From assembly GCF_026745355.1 (NCBI RefSeq), contig NC_079210.1, forward strand, positions 30,144,616-30,208,615: a stretch of 64,000 bases of DNA, written 5' to 3'. The DNA comes from Beta vulgaris subsp. vulgaris (Eukaryota; Streptophyta; Magnoliopsida; Caryophyllales; Amaranthaceae). Below, one piece after another: positions 1 through 10,250 of this stretch (position 1 is the stretch's first letter; each line of letters opens with the position of its first letter). The position numbers and the translations under genes were made by a program. The notes under the pieces are model-generated. The model had not been told where the DNA came from. It saw only the letters and a program-made list of their open reading frames with translations, and ran no database searches.

Positions 1-668
1 TGGGTCCAACTTTTTCAGACCCTAAGGGTCCGGGTCCGGGTCTGGGTCCAAGTAAATTTTTTAGGGTCCGGGTCCGAGTCCGGGTCTTAAAGTTTTGGAC
101 CCAGACCCTACCCAGACCCGACCCTTAGACCCTAAACTTATCTAATATATACATTTTAACTTTTTTTTGAAAAACCAAACTGATTTGGTAAAAGACTAAA
201 ACCTAAACTAAAACACCAAAACACCCATTCTAAACTCTTATGTAAGTTGTGTTTATTTCGTTTATTTTTAGTTTGTATGTTTGTGTTTTTGTTTCGTTTT
301 TTTTTCAGTTTATATGTTTGTGAATTGTGTTTGTTCCGTTTTTTTTCAGTTTATAAGTTTGTGTTTGTGTTTGTTTCGTTTTTTTCAATTTATATGTTTG
401 TGTTTGTTTCATGCGATTTTTTGTGTTTGTTTCATACGAATTTCAGATGATTATTGATATTAATAATGCTGAAAATTTAGCAAAATAAAAAATTTAGGCC
501 TGGACCCTCCAGACCCTCTAGACCCTCCAGACCCTAAGGGTCCGGGTCAGGGTCCAATTTTTTCAGACCCTTAGGGTCCGGGTCCGGGTCTGGGTCTGCA
601 AAAATATTTAGGGTCCTGGTCTAGGGTCCAGCTGGACCCGACCTAGACCCTACCCTTGCCCATCCCTA
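1..668. mobile_element. Non-autonomous hAT-like element, right end only
   Basis: The right terminus ends TTGCCCATCCCTA at 668, which on the other strand is a TAGGGATGGGCAA terminal repeat typical of plant hAT elements. Two blocks (1-135 and 497-650) are packed with degenerate GGGTCC/GGGTCT hexamers and their complements, the layout expected of subterminal transposase-binding arrays. The T-rich middle (140-495) codes for nothing convincing. The left end lies outside the window, so the 8-bp target duplication cannot be checked; its predicted right copy is CCTGGAAG (669-676). The element interrupts the gag leader of the LTR retrotransposon to its right. Confidence 0.6.
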
Positions 669-882
669 CCTGGAAGTCATTCAAGACATTTTCCAGATGA
701 CCAGTTGTCACTGGACAGTCAAGATTCTCCTGGATGACAGGGCCCTTACTCCCCCTAGAGAGGCGAACGGCAGCAGAAGGCCTGTCTCATCCTCGGGGTG
801 GCCTCTCGTCACCCACTGTATCTTCCACTTGTATCTCGAAGCTTCTGTTTCGGGCAACATTTGATGAGTGACAATCACTCAT
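669..882 (-). pseudogene. LTR-retrotransposon gag N-terminus, broken
   Basis: An open frame starts at the ATG complementary to 880-882, ten bases downstream of the primer-binding site on the minus strand, where gag is expected to begin. It runs 31 codons to a stop at 787-789 (CGA to TGA would explain it) and then continues in the same frame to 669, where the hAT-like element cuts it. No capsid or zinc-knuckle domain is reached, so the gag assignment rests on position alone. Confidence 0.45.
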
Positions 883-891
883 TGTTGCGTC

Positions 892-911
892 TCCCAACAG
901 ACGGCGCCAAA
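892..911 (-). other. Primer-binding site of minus-strand LTR retrotransposon
   Basis: On the minus strand the sequence directly after the LTR end (...TTCGTAACA) is TTTGGCGCCGTCTG, a classic plant Ty3/gypsy-type primer-binding site for reverse transcription. Its position next to the LTR terminus and just ahead of the gag-like frame supports the call. Confidence 0.75.
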
Positions 912-1532
912 TGTTACGAAGTGCGAAACTAGTAAATCAATACTACAATCCCCAACAGTAGGTTCTTAGACTAGGAGACGTGTGCAACAACGGCTAGACC
1001 CGAATCCCGAGCTTGAGCTCTGCCTTGAAACCTGCAAAAAAAGACCCACCCTAAAGGTTTGGGTGGTATTTCCCCCTCCGAAGCTTAAGTCAGGTATCAG
1101 GAGTATGAAGGAACTTTTAGAGAGAGAAAGTATAGAGAGAATTTATGGCAGAATAACATTACTATGCTCTGAAAAACGTAACTTTCCGCTGATTTCAAGG
1201 ACTATTTATACTGTTTGAAATGACTGTTGTACTTTGATGTGACCCTAATTTGGGGGCATCTGATTGGCTAAGCAATAATGCTGTGACACGTAGCAGGTGC
1301 TGATTGGATAGTACACCTCACTCTTTTACAGAAATAGGCTTTGCCTTCCCTGGGCCTAAGTACAATTTTGGGCCACAAGAAGGGTTTTAGTTCACCTTTT
1401 TCTCAAAAAATTGTACTTTAGCCCATACAAACTTATGACCCATGTACTTTACCAGTATAGGTAAGCGCCACTTGTAAGGCTGTGATGGAGCCACGTGTCA
1501 CCTTTATAGCCGTTGATTTTGAGGCTACAACA
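912..1532 (-). mobile_element. LTR of a Ty3/gypsy-type retrotransposon
   Basis: Read on the minus strand, this 621-bp segment begins TGTTGTAGCC and ends TTCGTAACA, i.e. the TG...CA ends of an LTR, and is followed immediately by a primer-binding site. It contains a TATA box (1202-1210, minus). The outer boundary (1532/1533) is set by the switch to T215 repeat sequence. Only this 5' LTR is visible; the body and 3' LTR would lie left of the window, beyond the hAT-like insertion. Confidence 0.7.
1202..1210 (-). promoter_or_regulatory. LTR TATA box
   Basis: TATAAATAG on the minus strand inside the LTR, about 290 bp before the LTR's 3' end, placing the transcript start near 1170-1180 and defining U3/R. 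It is a standard plant core-promoter motif. Confidence 0.55.
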
Positions 1533-1795
1533 AAACCCACGAAGTGGAGGATGTTCTCTCAATCACAATCCTTTATCATTACTCATCAAAGCAATCCTAT
1601 GGGGATTTGATAATTATGCCACTGAGTTCATTAGGCTAAATACATCACCAATCCCCGGCCCATTGACTTGAGTTTTGGGCCCCTATTGTCACCCCTTCTA
1701 CTAAAAAGCCCAAATTAATCCCAAATCATATGCTTTTAGGTAATTATGAAATATGGTTTGGGCATTACCAAACCTATCCATTAACCCCAGATCTT
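1533..1795 (-). repeat. T215 repeat unit, inverted
   Basis: This is a reverse-complement unit of the ~190-230 bp repeat arrayed at 31363-44610. Shared words on the minus strand include GGTAATTACC-like (degenerate), AAAGCATATGAT, GGGCTTTTTAGT and TCAAGTCAATGGG. The gypsy LTR abuts its end, so the retrotransposon landed in or next to this unit. Confidence 0.8.
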
Positions 1796-2785
1796 GGATG
1801 TTGTGACTTTATAGTTCTATTTGGATTTTTTTGATTAACACATTTATATCATTTTGATTAATTTGTACTTAGTATTATTTAGTTCAATTGTTTATTTTTC
1901 AATACACTTTGGAATTGGATTTGAGACTTTCTGAATTTCTGTAACGTTTTGCTAATTGTCGGAACCCTATTTAGCAATTACCTAAAGCGAAGCCACGTTG
2001 TAACAAGGGGTAGCACTTGCTACCCCATTTTTTAAAAAAAAAAAATATTAGAAAAAGAGAGAAGAACGGTGAGAGAGAAAGCGTGTAATGAGAGACCAAG
2101 CCAATCTCTAGTCCTTTATGCTTCTCTATCCTCTTTTCCTCCCCTTTGTCTCTTCCTCCTACTTCCACAATTCCAATCTGCAAGCAAAGGAAATAAAGAT
2201 CAAAACTTTGGGGAGTTGGAGGATTTGGAGATTATTCGTCTTCACAAAATTGGCTCCTGAATTAAGAAGGCATCAAGAGTTTTTATTTCAAGCTTACTAT
2301 TGATGAAGCTTCGTTAATAATGAGGGAAACAATGATAGCTCATTGAGATGAGAATGAGATGCTTGGCTTAAGATTTCAATTATGTGAAAACAAAATAAGG
2401 GAGAATAGAGAGCTTTAGATATTTGACAACTCAAAAAAATTAAAATGTTGCATCTTTATGGTTGACGTATTTGATTGATTTTATGTGGGCTAGTGGAAGT
2501 TGTAAAGTTATAATATGGCATGATGGCTCATGCTATGTTGTGATTTCTTTCTATTTGTTCTTTTCTTAAAATAATAGTTCATTAATGTAAACTTGGGTTT
2601 ACTTTTTGGTGATTGCTAAATTGGTAAAGATAATTTTTGGATTTATGAATTGATAGTTAATGAATGGTTATTAAATCGTTAGTTGTATAAATTTTTAGTG
2701 AATTTTAATTGGTAGCGATTATTAGCAAATGTGTATTGAAGAAATTGAAAATCTATTAGGGGACGGAGTATAATTCTGTGAATTG
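1796..2785. other. Unclassified AT-rich spacer
   Basis: No supported gene or complete repeat is seen. A homopurine stretch with an A-run lies at 2031-2090. GGGACGGAGTA at 2760-2770 resembles the end of a Stowaway-type MITE, but no partner end was found. Confidence 0.4.
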
Positions 2786-2788
2786 TTA

Positions 2789-3509
2789 GAGCATGTTCAA
2801 TGGATGATCTCAAATTAGGATCATCAATTACTTTATTACTTTCTCACTCTTCCACATCATTCATGATCCATTATCGATTTTACCATCATATGTTTACCCC
2901 AATGGATGATCTATATTGTGGATCATCACATTCTCTCTCCAACATTTTACCATACCCCATTATATATTTTTTATCCTTAATTTTATTTGTATAAAAATAT
3001 ATATTTTTACAAAGTTGGATAAATGTTAAAAGGAAATAAATATAACTTTTGGTAACAAAATTAACTGAAAAATAAGATTTGTGGAAGTGCCTCAATATTG
3101 GTCTCTATTTGTAGACAAAAAATATATATGAACATTGGTATATTTTTTATTTTAAAAAAAAAAATTAACAGCCCAACAAAGTTTTTGCAAAAATTTACAA
3201 CAATACAAAATTCTGTTAAATGTGAACCGTGGGATTGAAGTTATATTAGCCTTTGGATGGGTAAAGTGTGACAGCACAGTGGGGCCCAATAAAATTTCTT
3301 TTACTCTCATTCTAACACGTGTCATATACTTTGCTGTTTCATTTTTTCCTCCAACTTTTTTGGCTTTGATCTACCTTCGATCAAATCGTTATAACGATCT
3401 AATCATACTATTCTCTCTCCTCTTTTTTTTCTCTTTCCTAATTTTTTATTATATTTTTTCTTCCTCTCTCCTCATGGTCTAGGCTATAGATAATCCAATG
3501 GCCATGCTT
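2789..3509. mobile_element. Harbinger-type MITE with TTA target duplication
   Basis: The ends are imperfect inverted repeats: GAGCATGTTCAATGGATGAT on the left and AAGCATGGCCATTGGATTAT reading in from the right, 17 of the first 22 bases matching. A TTA trinucleotide flanks both sides (2786-2788 and 3510-3512), as for PIF/Harbinger MITEs. The 721-bp interior is AT-rich and non-coding and contains a second CAATGGATGATCT near 2900. Confidence 0.65.
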
Positions 3510-3512
3510 TTA

Positions 3513-3822
3513 GTAAATGAATTTTTAGTGCATTGTAATTGTGTGCATTGTTAATTGAATGAATTGTTAGTGAGTTATAATTTGTGGAAATTGTCATTCG
3601 TTACTTATTAGTGAGCTATAATTTGGGTAAGTTATCATTTATTACTTGTTAGTGAACAATAGTTTGTGCACAATTATTAATGACTCATGGTGAGAAAGAT
3701 TTGTTTTCGGATGTAAAAATTTATTGGACTTTAAATCGTTTCAAAATATCCAAATATTTTTAATATTTAATAGTTTCGTAAAATTAGGCTACCCCTCAAC
3801 ATAAATCCTCAATCCCCAGTAT
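3513..3822. other. Short AT-rich spacer
   Basis: Between the MITE and the LINE-A target site I see only AT-rich sequence with repeated TTAGTGA(G)-type phrases (3515-3660) and no gene. Confidence 0.4.
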
Positions 3823-3839
3823 TACGACTCTTATTCATT
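3823..3839. repeat. LINE-A target-site duplication, 3' copy
   Basis: The 17-mer TACGACTCTTATTCATT occurs here, adjoining the poly(A) tail of LINE-A (T-run 3838-3847 on plus), and again at 19079-19095. Identical 17-bp direct copies next to a poly(A) tail are the signature of target-primed LINE insertion. Confidence 0.85.
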
Positions 3840-3876
3840 TTTTTTTTGATAAGGAAAAGAAACTTAGGATGACCTC

Positions 3877-4587
3877 TCAATCTAGCGGCCAACCTAAAAC
3901 ATCCTTGCGGACGTACAGGGAAAAATCAAAATCAAAAGGGGGATAGATGTACTGGAGCCCAGACAGATTATGACCCCTACTTGCCAAAAGATCAACAACT
4001 TTGTTGGCTTCCCTAAAGCAATGCTGAACCTGAAAAGACCCAAACAAAGTCAGATTAGCCCTAATATCAAGAACAATATTATTGATTTCCCAGGGAACCT
4101 TCCAGATTTTTCTAACAACGTTAATAACAGCCAAATTATCACCTTCAATTATCAAGTTAGAGATATTAAGGGATAAGGCCACAGAAATACCCTCCTTAAG
4201 GGTCCAAGCCTCAGCTTGGATAACGGAAGCACTATAGCCAATATGCTGAGACCCAACAAGAATTGCCTCACCAGCAGCATTTCTAATGACAAACCCCAGG
4301 GCAGTCGAATTGGAAGAAATTTTAGAGTCATCAAAATTCAACTTAAAAAAATTCTGGGGGGGAGGGGACCAGACAGTTCCAGGCCCAGACCTGGCAGAAA
4401 CCATCCTAGCCTGCGGCCTAGGGGGAGGGGAAGGACTCGCAGGATCAGATAGCAGGGCTTTGGACCGATCCGAGACAAACTGAGCAATGATAGAGCTTGC
4501 TTTCCAAGAAGAGACCACCTCTTCATTGAAAATAAGTTTGTTCCTAAAAAACCAAACAAACCACCAGACAAATGAGAAACTAGCCAC
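3877..4587 (-). pseudogene. LINE-A ORF2 C-terminus: RNase H domain
   Basis: The 236-aa frame contains an RVT_3-type RNase H fold. Residues matching the catalytic set are visible: D in KLNFDDS, E in QAEAWTLKEG, D in IIEGDNLAVI and the last D in REANKVVDLLA. Its role is removal of RNA from the RNA:DNA hybrid during reverse transcription. The first ~30 residues are the tail of the zf-RVT region. It is separated from the reverse-transcriptase frame by frameshifts, although all four acidic positions are kept. The stop at 3877 is followed by only ~30 nt before the poly(A) tail. Confidence 0.85.
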
Positions 4588-4655
4588 CTCAGCTTTGCAC
4601 GATAAGGAGAGACAAGCTTCTAAGGCAGAACGAAAAGAAGATAAATCAATAGAAA

Positions 4656-5000
4656 CTAAACAAGGAGGAGGGCTGGCCCATCCAAAGGAAGCTTTAAGAT
4701 GGGGAAAAATATCTGCCGTGAAAGGGCAAGCAAAACAAAGGTGGCAATTGTTTCACTTGCATTGGAACAAAACACACATTGTTGGGGAAGAAAGACATGA
4801 ATTTTCTCGAGCCGGACTTTAGTCGGGAGACCATCATTACGGGCTTTCCACAAGAAATTTTTGATTTTTGGAGGAATATTCAGTTTCCAAATCCAATTAT
4901 ATTCAACTTTTTCTAATTTAGGGTTAATCAACCCTTGAGCCAACAAAACTCCACTTTTAACAGAGTATTCACCATCTGCAGTAAGACCCAACCAGAACAT
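4656..5000 (-). pseudogene. LINE-A ORF2 zf-RVT region
   Basis: The 114-aa frame carries the conserved region between reverse transcriptase and RNase H of plant LINEs: W-x-LNIPPKIKNFLWKA, then LPTKVRL and a CVFC half-knuckle. The second half of the zinc motif is lost after a frameshift near 4750. A run of 13 G at 5052-5064 lies just upstream in coding direction and is one place where the ORF2 frame is lost. Confidence 0.75.
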
Positions 5001-5275
5001 CCGACTGGGGAGAAGACGGCAAATAAATAGAAGCTATATGAGACACTATGTGGGGGGGGGGGGGACCAGAGACAACAGAAGCTGAGTGTTCCAATGACCG
5101 TTTGCTGTTAAGCAATCCTTAACCAAGAAATTTGCGGTCTCCAGAGTGGGGGTAATGATAGAATTCAGAGGGTATTGGAAAGCCCAATTATCAGGCCAGA
5201 ACTTAACACTAGCACCATCACCAATCTGCCATCTTAAACCTTTTGAAATAAATCATGTAGTCGAAGTAAATTACG

Positions 5276-6625
5276 TCATTGCCAAGAGGCTGACTTTGAG
5301 ATTTTGACTGTGAAGAGAGAGCGATCTTTAATATATCGTTTTCGGATCAGGTTAACCCAAAGAGTATTGTCATTCTTTATAATGCGCCACAATAGCTTCT
5401 TTTGGAGAGCTTGGTTATTGACTTCCGCTTTCCGGAAACCCAAGCCTCCTGTTACTTTTGGCTTACAGATTTTGTCCCAGCCTATAAGGTTGGGGGATTT
5501 AGAAATAGGATCCTTGTTCCAGAAAAAATTCTGGTAGGTTTTACCCAACCTAGAAAGAATTGAATTCGGCAAAAGGAAACTCTGCATTTGATAACTTGCC
5601 TTCGACGCAAGATTAGATTTTATAAGGATTGACCTACCCGCTTGGGAAAGAGGATTAGCCTTCCACTTTGGGAGTTGGGCAACCGTTTTATGAACCACCG
5701 AGCTAAAGGTTTCTTTTGAGACTTTAGAGTGAATAATTGGGCACCCCAAGTAATCTCCTAAATCGAAAGTTTCTGTCATTTGTAAAATAGAAGCAAAATT
5801 TGATTTTTCTTCCTCCGAAACATTGGATGTACATTGGAAGGAGGATTTATGGTAGTTCACTAATTGTCCTGACAAAGAACAGTACTTATCTAAAATTTGC
5901 CGAATAACCAGACAACTATAATTAGTAGCTTTGGCAAAAATCATTGTATCATCTGCAAAGGTGAGAAAAGGCACCTTCATCCCTGACTTACCAATGGGTA
6001 CTCCAATAGGTTTAGTAGGACCAGTGGCAGCCGAAGAAAGAAGCCTAGCAAGTAACTCAGCACAAAGAATAAATAAATACGGGGACAAAGGATCACCTTG
6101 TCTAATCCCACGGGATGGAGAGAATTTATCCCCCGGAATCCCATTCACTAAGACCGAGAAAGAAGTGGAAGTTATACATACCTTGACCCAATTCACCCAC
6201 TGAGCAGAGAATCCCAGCTTTTCCAGAGTAGTGAAAATATAATTCCATTCCAATCTATCATATGCTTTTTCCATGTCAAGTTTAATTGCTATCCACCTAG
6301 AGGCACCAGATTTAGTCTTAAACGATTGAAAAATCTCATGGGCGATTAGAATATTATCCTGAATTAACTGGTATGGGACGAAGGCCCCCTGAAGAGGGTG
6401 GATGATTTGACCCATAACCTCTTTAAGACGCGAGGTTAAAATTTTAGAAATGATTTTATAAATGGTAGAGCACAAGCTTATAGGTCGGAAATGATTTGCT
6501 GATGTCGGATTGTCTATTTTCGGATTTAGAGCCAGAAAAGTATGATTAATTTCTTTTAAGATTCTACCAGAGTAAAAAAAAAGGCCTGAACCGCTCGAAT
6601 AACACTGTTTCCAACTAGAGTCCAA
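5276..6625 (-). CDS. LINE-A ORF2 reverse transcriptase segment
   Basis: This is 449 uninterrupted codons of L1-type reverse transcriptase. In order: FRPISLC (residues ~45-50), QGAFVP...QDNILIAHE (~78-95), KLDMEKAYDRLEW (~115-127), RGIRQGDPLSP (~170-180) and the catalytic FADD box (~224-227), then thumb sequence with LGDYLGCP and GGLGFRK. All catalytic aspartates are present. It would copy element RNA at a nicked target. The frame joins the upstream endonuclease frame at a 9-A run (6574-6582), where a 1-nt slip separates them. The annotated ATG is not a natural start; the domain belongs to a single ORF2 beginning at 8048. Confidence 0.88.
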   Translation of the reverse strand: MDSSWKQCYSSGSGLFFYSGRILKEINHTFLALNPKIDNPTSANHFRPISLCSTIYKIISKILTSRLKEVMGQIIHPLQGAFVPYQLIQDNILIAHEIFQSFKTKSGASRWIAIKLDMEKAYDRLEWNYIFTTLEKLGFSAQWVNWVKVCITSTSFSVLVNGIPGDKFSPSRGIRQGDPLSPYLFILCAELLARLLSSAATGPTKPIGVPIGKSGMKVPFLTFADDTMIFAKATNYSCLVIRQILDKYCSLSGQLVNYHKSSFQCTSNVSEEEKSNFASILQMTETFDLGDYLGCPIIHSKVSKETFSSVVHKTVAQLPKWKANPLSQAGRSILIKSNLASKASYQMQSFLLPNSILSRLGKTYQNFFWNKDPISKSPNLIGWDKICKPKVTGGLGFRKAEVNNQALQKKLLWRIIKNDNTLWVNLIRKRYIKDRSLFTVKISKSASWQ

Positions 6626-8048
6626 TACTTTTGAAAGAAAAAAGGGGGAAAACCATCATGTCCCGGGGATTTATCCGGGGCTAGACTAAAAGTAGCACTT
6701 TTTATTTCATCACCAGAAACCAAAGAGGCTAGAAAAGTGTTATCGTCCATAGATATTATCTTATCTAATAAGAGAAAATCATAATCACTATGAAATGAGG
6801 TGCTACTATCAGAAGAAAATCTCTCCATAAAGGATCTAGTTAACTCTTGCGAAATATCGTCTGGATTAGTGATAGATTCATTATCTGAGTTAGAAATTTC
6901 TTTAATTACATTCCGGTTGCGACGAATAGTGGCATGCGTATGATAAAAGGCAGAGTTTGTGTCACCAAGGGTTAGATAGTCTATTTTACATTTTTGTTTC
7001 CAATAATCACGACTAAAGGAAAGAAGATTAGATCGCTTTTGGAGGAAAATATCTTGTTTACAATTGAGCGATTCATTAAGCGGATCTGTTACAAGAAGAT
7101 TTTGAATATTTTGTAATTTCTCATCCACTTTTCTTAATTGGCGAAAAATATTACCAAATTGGCTTTGATTCCAAATCTTAGATTTTTTTTTTAACAATTT
7201 ACATTTTTGAGTGAGCCTAAACATGTGTGAGCCAATACACCGAGTACACCAAGTTTTTTTAACTAGGGTATCATAGTCCTTTCTACTGCACCACATTTTC
7301 TCAAATTTGAAGGGAGGAGCTTTAGATTTTTTAAAAGGAATATAATTCAAAGTTATCTGACAGTGATATGATGAAGTAAAAATATTATGACAAATCTTGG
7401 CCTGAGGGAATAAACCTAGCCATGAAACAGAAGCTACTCCTCTATCCAGGCGCTCATGGATGTTATTAGCTCCACCTTTCTTTTTTCTCCACGTAAAGGA
7501 TGGCCCTGAAAAAGGTAATTCAATGCAAGGTAGACTATTAACTAGATGCTGCATATTAGAAAATCTAGCCATAGCAGGAGGAGAGCCCCCCCAATTTATC
7601 TGAAGCATTAGAATCTCATTAAAATCTCCTAGAATAACAAATGGCAGAGAGATAGTGTGAACATAAGAGATCAACTCAGTCCAAAATTCATGTTTAAAAG
7701 CTTGTTTAGCAGGTGCATACATGAAAATAATAACATAATTAACATTAAGACTTGTGATAGTAACTAAGCAAGAGATGAACCTTGAAGCTTTATATAAAAC
7801 AGAAAAATTAAAGGACTGGTTATTACAATTCTTCCACATTATCCATAACCCACCAGAAAAACCTACAGTTGGAATATAATCAAAAGAGTGGAAGCCACAT
7901 TGCTTAACTAAAGCTTGAGTAGGGGAGATTGAGATTTAACTTCACATAGCATAAGGATCTTAACAAGTTGATGAGAACAAAAGTCCCTTGTTTCTACTAA
8001 AGCATTTTTTCTAGCACATCCACGGATATTCCAACAAGAAATAGTCAT
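6556..8048 (-). pseudogene. LINE-A ORF2 endonuclease and linker
   Basis: ORF2 opens with MTISCWNIRGC at 8048, the WNxRG signature of LINE AP-endonucleases, three bases past the ORF1 stop. A frameshift at ~7920 moves the frame to the 427-aa stretch 7839-6556, which contains GDFNEI, FTWRKKK and ERLDRG. The final catalytic motif, normally SDH, reads SSYHC: the Asp codon is TAT (7366-7368) instead of GAT, which should abolish target cleavage. The linker ends in SPGHDGFPPFF, leading to reverse transcriptase. Confidence 0.85.
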
Positions 8049-8051
8049 TAT

Positions 8052-9530
8052 TTAAACACAACAAAGGGTTAAAGAGCAGTCCATGATCATAAATGAGAAG
8101 ACATAATTCCTCTTCCTCTTCAGGGCAGATGAAGCATCATCTTCATCCTCCTTGTCTTCAATTCTCCTTTTAACTGACCCAGATTGAGAAGAGAGCTCAA
8201 CTGGGTTAGCAGCATCAACACCCATCCCGCCTAATTCCTTGATAATTGAGATATAAGAATGAAGGGAATGAAAAGAGTTCTCAGCCAGGGGATTAAAACC
8301 ACTAGCAGAATCATCATCCTTCTCATCTATACAAAAAGTTTCATCATCATCAGCAGCACAGAAATAACCATCATCAGTAGGAACTTCAGGGGGGACAAGA
8401 GCAGAGAACTGATTGTCATCAAATAGGCCAGATGGACAGAAGACCTGAATAGGAGGGGAAGGCAGGATGAGAGGTGCAAGCCCATATCCACCTACAATCT
8501 TACCCTGAGCAGGGCCAGCAGGAGAAGAGACTAGAGGTTTCGGATAGGGAGCCTCATCATCAGAGGAATCATCAGAATGCATAACTTGAGAGACCAACAT
8601 CTTACCCTTACCTTTTCCATGAACATCAGCAGGCTTATTTGGGGCCCTTGGGCCAGATCTTTCAGCATCATTAATTACCACACCTTTAGCTATAGGGGTG
8701 GGGAGGAGACTAGCAGCAGATAACTTAGAAGGGGACTTCTTGGGAAAAGACTTTGAGTTAACAGTCTTACCAAGGTGCTTGGGCTTCACATGCACCACAT
8801 GTGTTGTCTCAGCTGTGGTGGCATGTAGTTCTTGCCCAGCAGCCTTGGCAAGAGTGTCATAGAGAGCTTTCTGCTTTGGATTCTTAATAAGTTGGATGGT
8901 AAGTTCCTTTTTAGGGGAATTCACAAGGGACATATATCAATAGCATGATCATACTCACCACAAAAAGAGCAACCAGAGGAGAAATCCTCATACCAGATCA
9001 CATAACCATGCACAAAATCTCCAACTCTACTAACTTCAGCAAACTCTAGCAGAGGACCTTGGATATCAACTCTAACACATGCTCTAGTAAAGCGGATTTT
9101 ATTTCTAAGCAAGGAACGTTGGTCCAGTTTGATAAGAGCACCAATGTCATTAGAAGCAAGCATATTAGCAATTGAATCAAAGTTCAATAATTCTGTAGGG
9201 AGTCTAGGTATTCTAACCCATAAATCAACCTACTTAATCTCTTCTAAATAAGGGTCAAAATTAGGTTTCCAGGGAGAGAGCACAAATAAATCACCTTGAA
9301 TGTGTCAGGGCCTCTCACTCCAAAAAAGCGAGAGATCCTGGGGGTTAGCAAATCGCAGCAAAATCCAACCATTACCCATTTGTAGGTAATTAACCTTACC
9401 TTTTACAACTCGCCAGTTAGCCTTTGTCCTTGCAATGATGGTGCGCCAGTCCAAAGGTGCACACAGCATTTTACCAAGCAAGCAAGATTTAGTTAACTCA
9501 TCAATGTCTTTCTGAACTTGAGGGAGGTTG
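8052..9530 (-). pseudogene. LINE-A ORF1, DUF4283-like core, zinc knuckle and acidic tail
   Basis: The frame resumes exactly after the CACTA element (LPQVQKDIDELT...). It has the DUF4283-like RNA-binding fold of plant LINE ORF1: RTIIARTKANWRVV, GNGWILLRF, then LWVRIPRLPTELL and ARVDIQGPL-like text. A CCHC knuckle (CSFCGEYDHAIDIC, C-x2-C-x4-H-x4-C) lies near 8940-8985. The tail is Ser/Pro- and Asp/Glu-rich with a basic KRKRN near the end. Two in-frame stops (9305-9307 and 9230-9232) and a shift around 8930 break it. The product would package element RNA. The stop lies 3 nt before the ORF2 ATG. Confidence 0.82.
9528..9530. repeat. CACTA target-site duplication TTG, left copy
   Basis: TTG precedes CACTAG at 9531 and follows CTAGTG at 13247-13249, the 3-bp duplication expected of CACTA elements. 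Joining the LINE at this point restores the reading frame ...LILDN-LPQVQ... . Confidence 0.85.
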
Positions 9531-9567
9531 CACTAGTAGAAAAAACCTCTTTTGCTACTTTACATAT

Positions 9568-9670
9568 GCTTGGGTTGTTTTAACAACCCGAGCATTTGAC
9601 AAGTTCTTGGAAAATTAAAAAGAAAAATTCACAAATGCTCGGGTTTTTAAAAACAACCCGAGCATTTGAC
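9568..9670. repeat. CACTA left subterminal hairpin repeats
   Basis: The motif AATGCTCGGGTT and its complement AACCCGAGCATT occur as facing pairs (around 9568-9599 and 9632-9668), each able to form a hairpin. Such arrays are normally bound by CACTA transposase. Every intact copy here has CTCGGG. Confidence 0.8.
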
Positions 9671-10059
9671 TAATTTAATACTTTTTTTTTGGAAAGAAAT
9701 TTAATACTTGAAAGTTGGAACGCAAAGTCTAAAACTATTCCCCCTCTAATCTCTCGCGTCTGCTCCTCTTTCTCTCTCTTCCCCTCTTCACTCAGTCTCG
9801 ATTTGCTTCTTCAAATGCCGCATGCTGCCGCCGCTGCTGAAGAACCAAATTTTAAAGCCTTCTCTCACGAACAGTTCGTTGATGTCGTTAGATCTGAAGG
9901 TAACCCTAATTCTTGCTTTCTCTCTCCTTGTTCTCAGATCTAAAGGTAACATTGACTTTATGTTAGTGCATTTTTTTAGGTTTTGCGAATTAATTCTTCG
10001 TTTATTTTGTTTAATTCGCGAATAACAGTTTGCCATATTTGACTTTCTATTAGTGCGTC

Positions 10060-10250
10060 TGTTTTAGGTTTCATGACTTGATTTTTATAAACTTGTATGA
10101 TTTTTGGTCGTGAAGTAATCAATCTAATTTATGAAGTATTAGGGATTTTGATGTTTGATTTTGAAAAGGTTGATTTTTCGATGGTTTACTGGAGTTTGTG
10201 GGACTTTAACTGAATTTTGATTCTGATGATGTTATCACTTTGAGCGAATA
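10060..10250 (+). pseudogene. Captured segment related to R1 copy A leader
   Basis: TCGTGAAGT...TCAAT...TGAAGTATTAG followed by GTTGATTTTTCGATGGTTTA and TGAATTTTGATTCTGATG is collinear with R1 copy A at about 19360-19600. I estimate roughly 80% identity in the best 48 bp by eye. The CACTA element therefore seems to carry a diverged copy of the same gene-like leader or intron. There is no open frame. Confidence 0.5.

Noticed and set aside
120..140. CCCTAAA telomere-like motif
   Set aside because: A single occurrence arising from the degenerate GACCCTA hexamer array, not a tandem telomeric repeat.
982..1218. 78-codon frame on plus
   Set aside because: It lies antisense within the gypsy LTR and has no similarity I recognise.
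4486..4822. 111-codon plus-strand frame
   Set aside because: It is the antisense shadow of the LINE-A RNase H and zf-RVT region.
5052..5064. 13-G run as a regulatory G-tract
   Set aside because: It lies in decayed LINE-A ORF2 and is more simply explained by homopolymer expansion or assembly error.
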